64,000 bases of DNA, taken from contig NZ_RAQK01000002.1 in NCBI RefSeq assembly GCF_003610455.1, positions 930,001-994,000 on the forward strand, given 5' to 3'. The stretch comes from Sulfitobacter guttiformis. Its GTDB lineage: Bacteria; Pseudomonadota; Alphaproteobacteria; Rhodobacterales; Rhodobacteraceae. The notes under the pieces were generated by a model. That model was not told the DNA's origin. It was given only the letters and a program-made list of their open reading frames with translations, and did not search any database. Every line of letters starts with the position of its first letter. Position 1 is the first letter of the stretch. The translations under genes and the position numbers were made by a program. Positions 17,817-28,088 of this stretch are shown here, one piece after another.

Positions 17817-19691
17817 ATGAGCGACCTTTTCTTACGGTTGCCCGATCCGGAGGTGGCCGTACCACAACATGAGCAGTTGCCCCTTGGTCGGATAATGGTC
17901 AATGCGGGGATCATTTCCCAGTCTGATTTGGTCCACGCCCTAAACTTGCAGCAACACATTGATGCCCCTCTGGGTGAAATCCTTGTGGCGGAAGGACTGG
18001 CCAGTTCGGACGACGTGCTGAACATGATATCGCGCCAGCATAATATCCCTTTTGCCGATCTGGTATCCGATCCCCCCGATCAAACGCTAAGTTCGGCACT
18101 CCCTTCCGAGTTATGCCTGAAATACCGTTGTGTGCCGTGGTTGCGTATGGGCGACCTGCTTCTTGTAGGCACCCGAAGTCCGGATGATTTCGACAGTTTG
18201 CGCATCGCAATGGGGGATCGTGGTCGCCGTATGCTGCCAGTTCTTGTACATGAAGCCCATATCCGGAAGCATATCGGCATGCTCTATGGGGCGGAACTTG
18301 CACTCAAAGCGGCAACCCGTCTGCCCGCAGCGCAAAGCTGCCGAAACTGGGCACCCACATCAGGCCTGCGCTTGTATCTTGCGATTGGCCTGTTGGTCAG
18401 CCTTGTTGCCGCCCTTTTATTGGCTCCATTATGGACCATCACAATCGGAGTGCTGATCGCCTTCGTGACATTGCTGATGAGTACAGTTTTCAAACTGGCC
18501 GCGTTCGGCGCGCAGCTTTCAAACATGTCACAAGTGACAACCTGCTCGAAACATCTCGAACGACCCCCCTTTCCCATGCCAAAGGTCTCGGTTCTGGTGC
18601 CGCTGCTGCATGAAAAGGAGATCGCAGGCAAACTGGTGCAACGCCTTACCCGCCTGACATATCCAAAATCCTTGTTGGAAATTGTTCTGGTCCTCGAGCA
18701 AAGCGATACGATCACCCGCGAGACACTCGCGCGTACCGACCTGCCCTCCTGGATCAGCGTCATCGAAGTGCCCAGCGCAGGGACCCTGACCACGAAACCG
18801 CGCGCGCTTAATTATGCGCTGGATTTTTGCCGTGGTTCGATCGTCGGTGTCTGGGACGCAGAGGACGCGCCCGAACCCGATCAGATCGAAAAAGTTGTTA
18901 CGCGTTTTCAGGATGCGCCGAAGAATGTAGCATGCCTTCAAGGCGTTCTGGATTATTATAACGCGCGCACGAACTGGATTTCGCGGTGTTTTGCGATCGA
19001 GTATGCAACGTGGTGGCGCATGGTGCTGCCCGGCGTCGCACGTCTGGGCCTCGTTATTCCTCTGGGGGGGACAACGCTGTTCTTTCGTCGCACCGTTCTC
19101 GAGGAGTTGTGCCGTTGGGACGCCCATAACGTAACCGAAGACGCCGATCTGGGCATCCGTCTGGCACGCCATGGCTATGTCACCGAGCTTATCCCGACAG
19201 TGACTTTTGAGGAGGCTAATTGCCGTGCATGGCCATGGGTAAAGCAGCGATCGCGCTGGTTGAAAGGATTTTTGATCACATGGTTGGTCCATATGCAGTC
19301 ACCGCGCGCCCTGCTGCGCGATCTGGGTTGGCTAAGGTTTTTGGGCGTACAAACACTGCTTTTGGCAACCTTTGCACAATTCGCTTTCGCTCCTCTTTTA
19401 TGGAGCTTCTGGATCACGTTGGCGGGGTTTGAGCATCCTGTCGCCCACACACTCGGCGCGCCGGTCGCCACTTCCATGGCAGTTTTCTTTATCTTTTCAG
19501 AGATCATCAATTTAACCATTTCGATGGTTTCCGTCTCCCGCAAGGAGCACCGCCACTTGATGATATATGTCCTGACCCTACCGTTTTATTTTCCGATGGC
19601 GGCCCTATCGGCATATAAAGCCCTCAAAGAGTTCGTCGTAGAACCCTTCTATTGGGACAAGACCGAGCACGGGATTAATGATCCCGATTGA
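17817..19691 (+). CDS. Membrane glycosyltransferase (GT2) with N-terminal MshEN-type domain
   Basis: A 624-residue protein. Residues about 20-155 (LGRIMVNAGIISQSDL, LGEILVAEGLASSDDVL, then PFADL and LGTRSPDD-like segments) resemble the MshEN/GspE N-terminal domain, which in some proteins binds cyclic di-GMP. Two membrane helices (about 183-225) follow, then a family 2 glycosyltransferase domain with VWDAEDAPEPDQ, TEDADLGIRLARHGY and QRSRWLKG, the D,D,D,Q(Q/R)xRW signature of processive synthases such as cellulose synthase. Several C-terminal helices (about 505-600) complete it. It probably exports a polysaccharide; the sugar is unknown. It stands alone behind a 12-bp inverted repeat, with no cellulose-type partner genes. 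Confidence 0.88.
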   Translation: MSDLFLRLPDPEVAVPQHEQLPLGRIMVNAGIISQSDLVHALNLQQHIDAPLGEILVAEGLASSDDVLNMISRQHNIPFADLVSDPPDQTLSSALPSELCLKYRCVPWLRMGDLLLVGTRSPDDFDSLRIAMGDRGRRMLPVLVHEAHIRKHIGMLYGAELALKAATRLPAAQSCRNWAPTSGLRLYLAIGLLVSLVAALLLAPLWTITIGVLIAFVTLLMSTVFKLAAFGAQLSNMSQVTTCSKHLERPPFPMPKVSVLVPLLHEKEIAGKLVQRLTRLTYPKSLLEIVLVLEQSDTITRETLARTDLPSWISVIEVPSAGTLTTKPRALNYALDFCRGSIVGVWDAEDAPEPDQIEKVVTRFQDAPKNVACLQGVLDYYNARTNWISRCFAIEYATWWRMVLPGVARLGLVIPLGGTTLFFRRTVLEELCRWDAHNVTEDADLGIRLARHGYVTELIPTVTFEEANCRAWPWVKQRSRWLKGFLITWLVHMQSPRALLRDLGWLRFLGVQTLLLATFAQFAFAPLLWSFWITLAGFEHPVAHTLGAPVATSMAVFFIFSEIINLTISMVSVSRKEHRHLMIYVLTLPFYFPMAALSAYKALKEFVVEPFYWDKTEHGINDPD

Positions 19692-20357
19692 TCAGGCCTC
19701 TGCCTCGCGCTTGGCCGCTTCTTGCTTGAGCCTTGTGGCGAAGGCAACGGAGATGTGCGCACGCAGGGCTGCATCCGCAGCATCACCGTTGCGCGCCTCA
19801 ATTGCCGAAACGATGCAATCGTGCTCCTCCTGCGCGATCTTTCCGCGCCCGACCACCGCCAGTGATGTCGTCGCCATCAGCGCCATGGAACGGTGAACGA
19901 GATCCAGCTGTTGCACCAAAAACCGGTTATGTGAGGCAAGATGGATCTGCTTATGAAACCGCCTATTGGCGCGGGCCAGTGCTGCTGGATGCTCGAGGAG
20001 CATATTATCGGCCTCCACCATTTCGCGCAGAAGCCGCACTTCTTCTTCGGTTGCATTACGCGCCGCGAGGCGGGCAGCAAGCCCCTCCAACTCCCCGCGC
20101 ACGACGTAGAGTTCGGCCATTTGGTTATGGTCAAGGGAGGCCACGATCAGACTGCGTCCGTCCCGCACCAACAGCGATTGCGTCTCGAGCCGCTGCAACG
20201 CTTCGCGGATAGGTGTGCGTGACATGCCCAAACGCTCGGCCAGTTCGCTCTCTACCAAACGGTCACCGGGCCGGTAGATGCCAGTATCGATCGCGTCGAG
20301 GATCATCGAATAGGCGTCGGTTTGACCCGAACGGCCATTAGCAAGAGCGGGGGGCAT
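19692..20357 (-). CDS. GntR-family regulator, FCD subfamily
   Basis: A 221-residue transcription factor. The N-terminal winged helix (IDTGIYRPGDRLVESELAER, then LGMSRTPIREALQRLE) is typical of GntR, and the all-helical C-terminal half with HKQIHLASHNRFL and the late AHI segment is an FCD ligand domain with metal-binding histidines. FCD regulators usually sense small organic acids or amino acids. AAAGGG seven bases before the ATG supports the start. It is divergent from the HAD nucleotidase gene, which is a candidate target, and its stop abuts the glycosyltransferase stop. Confidence 0.93.
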   Translation of the reverse strand: MPPALANGRSGQTDAYSMILDAIDTGIYRPGDRLVESELAERLGMSRTPIREALQRLETQSLLVRDGRSLIVASLDHNQMAELYVVRGELEGLAARLAARNATEEEVRLLREMVEADNMLLEHPAALARANRRFHKQIHLASHNRFLVQQLDLVHRSMALMATTSLAVVGRGKIAQEEHDCIVSAIEARNGDAADAALRAHISVAFATRLKQEAAKREAEA

Positions 20358-20466
20358 AAGTTGGCCCTTTCATTAGGTTTATTATCAACCATAACCTCTG
20401 TTTCGTTTCACGCCTACCCATGATCACCCTCTTGCACAGAAGCTGTCACGGCCCTACGAAAGGATC

Positions 20467-21114
20467 ATGTCCAGCGAAGCATTCTCACATGTAAACACTT
20501 GGGTCTTCGACCTTGATAACACCCTCTATCCGCCCGAGGCGCGCCTGTTCGATCTGATCGAAGTGCGTATGACCAACTGGGTGATGGAGAGCGTTGGCGT
20601 GACCCGCGCCGAAGCCGACCGCCTGCGCCTGCATTACTGGCAGACCCACGGTACCACGTTGGCTGGTCTGATGCGTGAGCATAACGTCGACCCTGCACCC
20701 TATCTGGAGGATGTGCATGATATCTCGATGGATAGCCTGACGCCTGATCCTCAACTGGCCGCACGTATCCGCGCCCTGCCCGGGCGGCGAATTGTATATA
20801 CCAACGGCTGCGCCCCCTATGCAGAACGCGTATTGGCCGCACGGGGTCTTTCAGGCCTCTTCGATGCCGTCTACGGGGTCGAGCATGCAGGTTTTTTGCC
20901 AAAACCCGAGCGCGCCGCCTTTGACCGTGTCTTTGCTCTTGATGCCTTGATCCCGCAGGTTGCCGCCATGTTCGAGGACGAGCCGCGCAATCTGGCCGTT
21001 CCCCATGCAATGGGCATGCGCACGGTGCATGTGGCGCCCACACGTGCGGACGCGCCGCATGTGCAATTCCACACGTCCGACCTATCTTCCTTTCTCGACA
21101 GTTTGCTAAAATAG
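20467..21114 (+). CDS. HAD-family pyrimidine 5'-nucleotidase
   Basis: A 215-residue HAD phosphatase. Motif I is FDLDNTLYP with Asp15 as nucleophile and Asp17, motif II is the Thr in VYTNG, and motif IV is FEDEPRN. The helical cap lies between motifs I and II. The LDNTLYPP motif and length match the SDT1/PHM8 group of pyrimidine 5'-nucleotidases. AAAGGATC just before the ATG is a good ribosome binding site. It is followed after 11 bases by the UbiH-type gene, so they may share a transcript. Confidence 0.9.
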   Translation: MSSEAFSHVNTWVFDLDNTLYPPEARLFDLIEVRMTNWVMESVGVTRAEADRLRLHYWQTHGTTLAGLMREHNVDPAPYLEDVHDISMDSLTPDPQLAARIRALPGRRIVYTNGCAPYAERVLAARGLSGLFDAVYGVEHAGFLPKPERAAFDRVFALDALIPQVAAMFEDEPRNLAVPHAMGMRTVHVAPTRADAPHVQFHTSDLSSFLDSLLK

Positions 21115-21125
21115 AGAGGCTGGGC

Positions 21126-22322
21126 ATGCCCGATACCTGCGATATTCTGATTTCCGGCGGCGGCATTGCGGGGCTTACAGCGGCTGCGGCCTTTGGCACG
21201 GCGGGCTTTCACGTTATCTGCGTCGATCCGACCCCCCCTGTCACCGATGGGACCTCCGAAGTTTCCGATCTGCGTTCGACCGCAATGCTGCAACCTGCGC
21301 GCACCTTGCTGGAGCAGGCCGGCCTTTGGGATGCACTTGCCCCCCATGCAGCGCCACTGCAAATCATGCGGATCATCGACGCCGGCGGCGCAGAGCCCGC
21401 ACCCCGCGTCATCCGCGAATTTGATGCCTCAGAGATATCCGAGCTGCCCTTCGGCTGGAATTTTCCCAACTGGTTGCTCCGCCGCGAAATGTTCGCGCGG
21501 CTGGAAATGCTGGAGACAGTCGAATTTCGCCCAAGTATCGGGACCAAGAGGCTTTTTACACGTGAAGGCTCCGCAAAAGTTACCTTATCCGACGGCAACA
21601 CCGTTGAGGCCAAACTCGTGATCGCCGCCGATGGACGCGGGTCACCGATGCGCACAGCGGCAGGCATTTCGGTCCGCACACAGCGGTATGGGCAAAAAGC
21701 GATTGTGTTCGCTGTCACGCACCCAATCCCGCACCAGAATGTTTCGACGGAGGTGCACCGCACCGGCGGCCCGTTTACACTCGTCCCACTGCCTGACCGT
21801 GATGGCATGCCTTGCTCGGCGGTGGTCTGGATGGACGAAGGGCGCGTGGCCCAAGACCGGATGGAAATGGATATACAGACCTTCGAGGAAGAGGCATCCA
21901 TTAGGTCGACCCACCATTTCGGCCCGCTTACCCTCGTTACCCGTCGCCAGATCTGGCCTATTATCACCCAGCATGCCGAGCGTTTGAACAGCGAGCGCGT
22001 TGCGCTGATTGCAGAGGCCGCCCATGTGATGCCGCCCATCGGCGCGCAGGGCTTAAACATGTCACTGAGCGATATCACTACTCTGCTTGATCTGGCGCAA
22101 GCCCGCCCCGATGCCTTGGGAGATACGCAGATGCTGGAGGCCTATCACAAGGCTCGATACGGCGATATAAGACTGCGTGTGCGTGGCATCGACCTGCTAA
22201 ACCGTGCAAGTCAGGCAAGCAACACGCTTGCCCGCGATGTACGTGCTGCGGGCCTGAGCGCCCTGTATGGCGCAGCGCCAGTACGCAAAATGCTCATGCA
22301 GATGGGGTTGGGGATGCGTTAA
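21126..22322 (+). CDS. UbiH/UbiF/Coq6-family FAD hydroxylase
   Basis: A 398-residue flavoprotein monooxygenase of the ubiquinone-biosynthesis type. Motifs: [16 protein letters not shown] (FAD Rossmann fold), [12 protein letters not shown] (DG motif) and [19 protein letters not shown], the form of the GD motif usual for UbiH-like enzymes. It likely hydroxylates a ring carbon of the polyprenyl-phenol precursor of ubiquinone; which position is not clear from sequence. Its TAA overlaps the TAA of ispG on the other strand by four bases. Confidence 0.92.
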   Translation: MPDTCDILISGGGIAGLTAAAAFGTAGFHVICVDPTPPVTDGTSEVSDLRSTAMLQPARTLLEQAGLWDALAPHAAPLQIMRIIDAGGAEPAPRVIREFDASEISELPFGWNFPNWLLRREMFARLEMLETVEFRPSIGTKRLFTREGSAKVTLSDGNTVEAKLVIAADGRGSPMRTAAGISVRTQRYGQKAIVFAVTHPIPHQNVSTEVHRTGGPFTLVPLPDRDGMPCSAVVWMDEGRVAQDRMEMDIQTFEEEASIRSTHHFGPLTLVTRRQIWPIITQHAERLNSERVALIAEAAHVMPPIGAQGLNMSLSDITTLLDLAQARPDALGDTQMLEAYHKARYGDIRLRVRGIDLLNRASQASNTLARDVRAAGLSALYGAAPVRKMLMQMGLGMR

Positions 22323-23443
22323 GCTTCTTCGGCCGCCGCCTGCGCTTCAAGCTTGGCTGCATGGGCCTCGACTTGGTCGACGATATGGTCAACCATGCTG
22401 GCATTGTCCTGCTTGTGGCTTTGTTTGCCCGCAAGATAGACCATGCCGGACCCAGCACCACCACCAGTAAACCCGACATCAGTCATCAGCGCCTCACCCG
22501 GTCCGTTCACGACACAGCCGATGATACTAAGGCTCATTGGCGTCTTGATATGCTCAAGCCGCTTCTCCAAGGCTTCGACTGTTTTAATCACGTCGAAGCC
22601 CTGCCGCGCGCAAGACGGGCAAGAAATGATGTTTACACCACGGTGCCGCAGGCCAAGTGACTTAAGGATCTCGAACCCCATCTTCACTTCTTCCACCGGA
22701 TCAGCCGAGAGCGACACACGTATCGTGTCGCCAATACCCATCCACAGCAGGTTGCCCATGCCGATGGCGGATTTGACGGTGCCGGAAATCAATCCGCCCG
22801 CTTCGGTGATCCCAAGGTGGATTGGCGCATCCGTGGCTTCGGCAAGCTGCTGATAAGCAGCAGCAGCCATAAACACATCCGATGCTTTGCAACTGATTTT
22901 AAACTCATGAAAATCATTGTCTTGCAGGATTTTTATGTGATCCAGACCGCTCTCTACCATGGCATCGGGACATGGCTCACCGTATTTTTCCAGCAGATGC
23001 TTTTCAAGGCTACCTGCGTTCACGCCGATGCGGATAGAACAGTTGTTATCGCGTGCGGCCCTTATCACTTCCTTGACGCGCTTCTCGTCTCCGATGTTGC
23101 CGGGGTTGATCCGCAGACAGGCGGCCCCTGCTTCTGCCGCTTCGATACCGCGCTTGTAATGGAAATGTATGTCAGCCACGATCGGCACAGGGCTTTCGCG
23201 AACGATTTCTTTGAGGGCCTTAGAGCTTTCGACATCGGGTACAGAAACCCGCACGATGTCCGCCCCTGCATCTGCTGCGGCCTGAATTTGCGCGATGGTC
23301 GCGCGGGCATCAGTGGTCAGAGTGTTGGTCATTGTCTGAACAGTGATCGGGGCGTCACCGCCCACGGGAACGTTTCCCACCATAATCTGGCGCGACTTGC
23401 GGCGATAAATATTGCGCCATGGACGGATATGATTGAGCGACAT
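22319..23443 (-). CDS. ispG: 4-hydroxy-3-methylbut-2-enyl diphosphate synthase IspG
   Basis: A 374-residue iron-sulfur enzyme of the MEP pathway that converts MEcPP to HMBPP. The N-terminal TIM-barrel domain has [15 protein letters not shown] and [13 protein letters not shown]. The [4Fe-4S] ligands are the cysteines in [14 protein letters not shown] and CVVNGPGEA, followed by the conserved GFTGGG loop. A short Ala/Glu-rich tail ends the protein. It is the flavodoxin/ferredoxin-dependent form. The next gene upstream on the same strand is the RodZ-like gene, the usual neighbour in many proteobacteria. Confidence 0.96.
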   Translation of the reverse strand: MSLNHIRPWRNIYRRKSRQIMVGNVPVGGDAPITVQTMTNTLTTDARATIAQIQAAADAGADIVRVSVPDVESSKALKEIVRESPVPIVADIHFHYKRGIEAAEAGAACLRINPGNIGDEKRVKEVIRAARDNNCSIRIGVNAGSLEKHLLEKYGEPCPDAMVESGLDHIKILQDNDFHEFKISCKASDVFMAAAAYQQLAEATDAPIHLGITEAGGLISGTVKSAIGMGNLLWMGIGDTIRVSLSADPVEEVKMGFEILKSLGLRHRGVNIISCPSCARQGFDVIKTVEALEKRLEHIKTPMSLSIIGCVVNGPGEALMTDVGFTGGGAGSGMVYLAGKQSHKQDNASMVDHIVDQVEAHAAKLEAQAAAEEA

Positions 23444-23577
23444 GTCAACCTCACTGGACAGTTAAGACATATCATAAGTAGCTACGCAGCGCAGGCGCTG
23501 CAATGGAAAGCTGTTGGAAAAGCGCAGATTAGCCGACGCAGTTTGTCGCGCTCACCCAGACGTTGCGGATGCTTGTC

Positions 23578-24840
23578 CTATTCGGCTGGTGCGGGCTCTT
23601 GGCTTACGGCGCGCATCTCTGCGACCATTGTTTCAAGAGCGCTGTCTTGACCGGGCTGAGCAGGCTCATAAAGCTCCGCCAACGCTGCCTGCTGCAAAGG
23701 AACGTTGGAAGTCACGCTGCCGCGGCGGCCTACAGGGCCAAAAAATTCGCCGTTCATCACAAAATAAACTGCGCCGCTCTGGCCTGTGCGCAGGCTTGGC
23801 GCCTCTTCAAGGGCGGGAACATCAAATGTATCGCCCTTTTGCATGACGGTTTCGAAGATATTTGATCCATCTGCTGCCGTGATGCGCACCCATGTCTCGC
23901 CTGTTGCCACAACCTGTACGGCGGGCGCAGGACCTTCAAGCACTTGTGGCACACTCAAGCCGGCGGTCACAACAACCTCTCCGTCAGGGGCGTCGCCATT
24001 GAGTACCTCTGTCACCGCACTGTCTACGGCACCGGCAAAAGAAGGCGCCGTAGCGCTCTCGAACAGCCCGCCCATGCGCGGATCAAGCGACGCAATTGGC
24101 GCGTCCCGTGCAACCAGTACAGGTACATCCAATGCCGCAGGACGGTATAGACGGTCCAGTGCCTCAACGCGCGGCGCGTCCGCGAGCACTGACGGTGTCG
24201 ACACGCCGTCAACCGAAGGCGTTGTAGGTGCATTTTCCTGCAAAGGATCAAGATCGGAAAGAACAACGGGAGTCTGGTCAACCGGAGACACCTGTACGCG
24301 CTGAACTTCTTTCAGAACGCTCCAGCCACCAAAACCGATTGCCCCGATGAGGGTTACGAGAACCAGAAGCGATCCGATTGCTGCCGGTTCGATACGAGAA
24401 AAAAAGCTATCTCCGCTCGGAGCAAACGGCATCACCGGACGCGAGAAAATATCGTGTTCAACCTGACGGCTCAAACGCTCTTCGCGGGTGGGCTTATTTA
24501 TAACGGAGGCTTCACGCGACATGCCGTGGGCGACGCTAAAACCGCTTTCGGTACAAAATGCGTCAAACGCCTTGTCTGGATCCATATTAAGGTAACGCGC
24601 ATAAGAACGCACATAGCCTGCGATAAATCCTGGTGTGTCAAAAGCATCCGGATCTGAGTTTTCTATGGCGGCGATGTAGGATGCTTTGATCCGCAATTCG
24701 CGCTGCACATCAAGCAATGATTTTCCGAGGGTCGCGCGCTCACCGCGCATAAGATCACCAAGACGAAGTTCGAAAGCATCAAACCCTGAGGGCTTAACTT
24801 TTTCTTCTTCCCTGCTCTTGGAGGCCCACCGTCCAATCAT
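23578..24840 (-). CDS. RodZ-like HTH/transmembrane protein (DUF4115)
   Basis: About 420 residues. The N-terminal Cro/C1-like HTH (LGDLMRGERATLGKSLLDVQ, then RIKASYIAAIENSD and GFIAGYVRSYARYL) is the RodZ type that binds MreB. A single membrane helix (AAIGSLLVLVTLIGAIGFGGW) follows near residue 180, then a long Pro/Val/Asp-rich linker and a C-terminal DUF4115 domain (ETWVRITAADGSNIFETVM, VYFVMNGEFFGPVG). It probably tethers the cytoskeleton to the envelope for rod shape. The start at 24840 gives the usual lead into the HTH; the frame is open 33 codons further upstream. Confidence 0.88.
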   Translation of the reverse strand: MIGRWASKSREEEKVKPSGFDAFELRLGDLMRGERATLGKSLLDVQRELRIKASYIAAIENSDPDAFDTPGFIAGYVRSYARYLNMDPDKAFDAFCTESGFSVAHGMSREASVINKPTREERLSRQVEHDIFSRPVMPFAPSGDSFFSRIEPAAIGSLLVLVTLIGAIGFGGWSVLKEVQRVQVSPVDQTPVVLSDLDPLQENAPTTPSVDGVSTPSVLADAPRVEALDRLYRPAALDVPVLVARDAPIASLDPRMGGLFESATAPSFAGAVDSAVTEVLNGDAPDGEVVVTAGLSVPQVLEGPAPAVQVVATGETWVRITAADGSNIFETVMQKGDTFDVPALEEAPSLRTGQSGAVYFVMNGEFFGPVGRRGSVTSNVPLQQAALAELYEPAQPGQDSALETMVAEMRAVSQEPAPAE

Positions 24841-24963
24841 ACCCGAATGCCCTAGCCTACTCTGTGTGCCCGTCCTTATGACCATCAACAGCGTTGATTC
24901 GTCATAGACCTTTGTTAGGCTAAACCTAGCACAGTACAATCACCTTAGCGAATAATTGACGGA

Positions 24964-26187
24964 TTAGCCAGCTTGTTCGGCACGATTCAGCGCACAATGC
25001 GCCCACAGCCCGTCCATCGCACGCACCAATGCATCCATTTCGTCCGGACCGTGAACAGGTGATGGCGTAAAGCGCAGGCGCTCTGTTCCGCGTGGTACAG
25101 TGGGAAAATTGATCGGCTGGACGTAAATGCCGTGCTCGTCGAGTAGCATATCCGACAGCATCTTTGTGTGTACCGGATTTCCAACGATCACCGGCACGAT
25201 ATGGCTACCGTGATCGATAATGGGCAGGCCCATCCCCTTTAGACGCAGCTTAAGCGCTTTGGCCTGCTGCTGGTGTTTCTCGCGCAGTTCTGGCGCGCGT
25301 TTGAGAAATGCAACCGATGCCGCAGCGCCGGCTGCAATCGCAGGCGGCAGCGAAGTCGTGAAAATAAACCCCGGCGCATAGGAGCGGATCGCATCACACA
25401 TCTTCGCGGATGCAGCGATATAACCGCCCATCACGCCGTATGCTTTTGCCAAGGTGCCGTTGATAATATCGAGGCGGTGCATAAGCCGATCCCGTTCGGC
25501 GACGCCTGCGCCACGCGGGCCGTACATACCCACGGCATGCACTTCATCGATGTAGGTCAATGCGCCGAATTCATCCGCTAGATCGCAAATCGCCTCGATC
25601 GGGCCAAAGTCACCATCCATAGAATAGATGCTTTCGAATGCGATCAACTTGGGCGCATCGCTGTCGTCGGCTTCCAGCAGTTCGCGCAAGTGAGCCACAT
25701 CGTTGTGGCGGAAAATCCGTTTTGCTCCGCCGTTACGGCGCACACCTTCGATCATGGAAGCATGATTGAGCGCATCGGAATAGATGATCAGGCCAGGAAA
25801 CAATTTAGGCAGCGTGCTCAGCGTGGCGTCATTTGCGATGTACGCAGAGGTAAACAGCAACGATGCCTCTTTGCCGTGAAGATCGGCAAGCTCGGCCTCC
25901 AGCCTTTTGTGATACACAGTCGTACCCGAAATGTTACGGGTCCCGCCCGATCCTGCGCCCGTGGCATCCAGCGCTTCGTGCATCGCACTGATCACGACAG
26001 GATGCTGACCCATTCCCAGATAATCATTCCCACACCAGACGGTAATGTCTTTTTCAGTCCCGTCAGGACGGGTCCAGACCGCGTGCGGAAAGTTTCCGTT
26101 GCGACGCTCGATGTCGATGAACGTGCGATATCGGCCTTCGTCGTGCAGGCGCTCGAGCGCAAGGTCGAGCTGGTCCGAATAGGTCAT
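24964..26187 (-). CDS. hemA: 5-aminolevulinate synthase
   Basis: A 407-residue PLP enzyme that condenses glycine and succinyl-CoA to 5-aminolevulinate, the first step of tetrapyrroles in alphaproteobacteria. Visible are the glycine-rich [12 protein letters not shown] loop, [12 protein letters not shown], the [10 protein letters not shown] cofactor aspartate region and the PLP lysine in [12 protein letters not shown]. The ATG at 26187 has CGGAG six bases upstream and gives the length typical of the family; longer in-frame starts are not supported. It is preceded by a 440-base non-coding region that should hold its promoter. Confidence 0.96.
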   Translation of the reverse strand: MTYSDQLDLALERLHDEGRYRTFIDIERRNGNFPHAVWTRPDGTEKDITVWCGNDYLGMGQHPVVISAMHEALDATGAGSGGTRNISGTTVYHKRLEAELADLHGKEASLLFTSAYIANDATLSTLPKLFPGLIIYSDALNHASMIEGVRRNGGAKRIFRHNDVAHLRELLEADDSDAPKLIAFESIYSMDGDFGPIEAICDLADEFGALTYIDEVHAVGMYGPRGAGVAERDRLMHRLDIINGTLAKAYGVMGGYIAASAKMCDAIRSYAPGFIFTTSLPPAIAAGAAASVAFLKRAPELREKHQQQAKALKLRLKGMGLPIIDHGSHIVPVIVGNPVHTKMLSDMLLDEHGIYVQPINFPTVPRGTERLRFTPSPVHGPDEMDALVRAMDGLWAHCALNRAEQAG

Positions 26188-26626
26188 GCGCATCTCCGAT
26201 AAAACAGGGCGCCGCGCGCGGGCGATTAAGATTTCTCCCTGCTGGATATAGAATGGTTCCAAACCCTTCAATACGCAAACCGGCGCGTAGTGTCGCAGGA
26301 GAGCCTAAAAGACGGCGCAGGCAGTCTATAATTTAGTGGCTGTGATGGATTGCTGATCAAGAAATTGACGTTGCGTAAAGAGCCTCCTACAGAGCTCACA
26401 AACCGATAATTCTCGCCGAATTATACGATACTTCCGCGCCGCGCGGGAAAAACAACTCAGATTCTGGTGTAGCAGTGGCAAATTCTCAACCTGACTTCTT
26501 TCGATTCCCGCAGGCCCGCGCTCGGCCGTACAGACCGTGAGGGTATCACTGTCCCGTAGCTCTCTGGACAAGGCCGGATGCCCTGCCTAGGGTCGCGTCA
26601 AACGCCCATTTCAAGGAGCCTTCCCG
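26188..26626. other. Divergent intergenic region, hemA / M20 peptidase
   Basis: About 440 bases with promoters for two divergent genes. I looked for an FNR-type TTGAT-N4-ATCAA site ahead of hemA and did not find a good one. No other structure was recognised. Confidence 0.45.
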
Positions 26627-28003
26627 ATGTCCCTCGACGCCGTTCTCGCCCGTATCGACGATGATCTGCCAGCCGCCACCGAGCGCCTGTTGGAGCTGTT
26701 GCGGATAAAGTCGATCTCGACCGATCCCGCATTCAAAACAGACTGCGATGCCGCCGCCGACTGGCTGGTTGCGGATTTGCAAAGCTTCGGAATTGAAGCG
26801 CAAAAGCGGGCGACTCCCGGCCATCCGATGGTCGTGGGCCATGTAGGTCCTGAGAACGGCAAACCCCACCTTCTGTTTTATGGACACTACGATGTGCAAC
26901 CTGTTGACCCGCTCAACCTGTGGGACCGTGACCCGTTTGATCCGGCCATCGAGCAGACGGACGCGGGCCCTGTAATCCGCGGTCGCGGTGCCGCCGACGA
27001 CAAAGGCCAGTTGATGACCTTTCTGGAAGCATTTCGCGCGTGGAAAGAGGTAGAGGGTGACTGGCCCTGCCGCATCACCTTCTTTTTTGAGGGTGAAGAA
27101 GAATCAGGGTCCCCGTCGTTGGTGCCCTTCATGGAAGAGAATGCAGATGAACTGCGCGCTGACTTCGCCATGATTTGTGACACCGGCATGTTCGAGAGCC
27201 GCACCCCCTCGATCGTGACCATGCTGCGCGGCCTTCTGGGTGAAGAACTCACGATCACCGCCCCCACAAAAGACCTGCACTCGGGCATGTTCGGCGGGAT
27301 CGCCATGAACCCCATCCGTGTGCTTTCGCGGATTATTGCGTCCCTGCACGACGATCAGGGCCGCATCACAATACCCGGCTTTTATGACGGCGTGCCCGAG
27401 CTGAGCGACGAGCTGGAAGCCCAATGGCAGGGGCTGGCCTTTGACCATTCCAAATTCCTCGGGGATGTCGGCCTCTCGGTACCTGCGGGTGAACAGGACC
27501 GCACCCCGCTCGAGATGATCTGGTCGCGGCCGACTTGCGAGGTGAACGGCATCGGCGGCGGCTATCAGGGCGACGGGTTCAAAACCGTCCTGCCCTCGCA
27601 GGCCAGCGCCAAAATATCCTTTCGCCTTGTCGGCGACCAGGATCCGTTGGTGATACGCGAGAACTTCCGCAAGATGGTCGAAGAAATGCTACCCGCAGAT
27701 TGCAGCGTTGAGTGGAAAAGCCATGGTGCAGGCCGCGCTTCCGGCACGCCCACCGAAGATCCGGCCTTCGCCAAATGCCTCAAGGCCCTGGGGGACGAAT
27801 GGAACGTGCCTGCCGCCTATATCGGTTGTGGCGGCTCGATCCCGATCGCAGGACATTTCCAGACCATTCTTGACACCCCACCCGTGCTGATCGGATTTGG
27901 CAAGGACGACGACCAGATTCATTCGCCCAATGAAAAGTACGATATGGAGAGTTTTCATAAGGGTATCCGGTCGTGGGCGCGGATACTGGACGCCATTACA
28001 TAG
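26627..28003 (+). CDS. M20-family metallopeptidase (dipeptidase/carboxypeptidase)
   Basis: A 458-residue zinc-dependent hydrolase. The metal ligands and catalytic residues are in their expected order: YGHYDVQP (His, Asp), GRGAADDKGQ (bridging Asp), FEGEEESGSP (catalytic and ligand Glu), CDTGMF (Asp) and the late QIHSPNEKYD (His). The central dimerisation domain contains TKDLHSGMFGG. It matches the M20 dipeptidase type that trims peptides or acylated amino acids in the cytoplasm. AAGGAG just before the ATG supports the start. It is monocistronic, closed by a strong hairpin. Confidence 0.92.
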   Translation: MSLDAVLARIDDDLPAATERLLELLRIKSISTDPAFKTDCDAAADWLVADLQSFGIEAQKRATPGHPMVVGHVGPENGKPHLLFYGHYDVQPVDPLNLWDRDPFDPAIEQTDAGPVIRGRGAADDKGQLMTFLEAFRAWKEVEGDWPCRITFFFEGEEESGSPSLVPFMEENADELRADFAMICDTGMFESRTPSIVTMLRGLLGEELTITAPTKDLHSGMFGGIAMNPIRVLSRIIASLHDDQGRITIPGFYDGVPELSDELEAQWQGLAFDHSKFLGDVGLSVPAGEQDRTPLEMIWSRPTCEVNGIGGGYQGDGFKTVLPSQASAKISFRLVGDQDPLVIRENFRKMVEEMLPADCSVEWKSHGAGRASGTPTEDPAFAKCLKALGDEWNVPAAYIGCGGSIPIAGHFQTILDTPPVLIGFGKDDDQIHSPNEKYDMESFHKGIRSWARILDAIT

Positions 28004-28035
28004 CCGCTTCCGAGTTTTAACAAGCACACATACAA

Positions 28036-28066
28036 ACGGCCCGCGCATGGGGAATGCGCGGGCCGT
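28036..28066. terminator. Bidirectional terminator between M20 peptidase and fasciclin gene
   Basis: A perfect 13-bp stem (28036-28048 with 28054-28066) closes a five-base loop in the convergent intergenic space. T-runs are short on both sides (GTTTGT on the minus strand), but the stem is GC-rich and well placed to end both transcripts. Confidence 0.8.
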
Positions 28067-28088
28067 CCTCGTCAAAGTACCGAGGGGA

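Noticed and set aside
21126..22322. Apparent loss of the GD motif in the UbiH-type protein (EAAH instead of GDAAH)
   Set aside because: This variant is, as far as I know, usual in UbiH-like enzymes and does not indicate inactivation.
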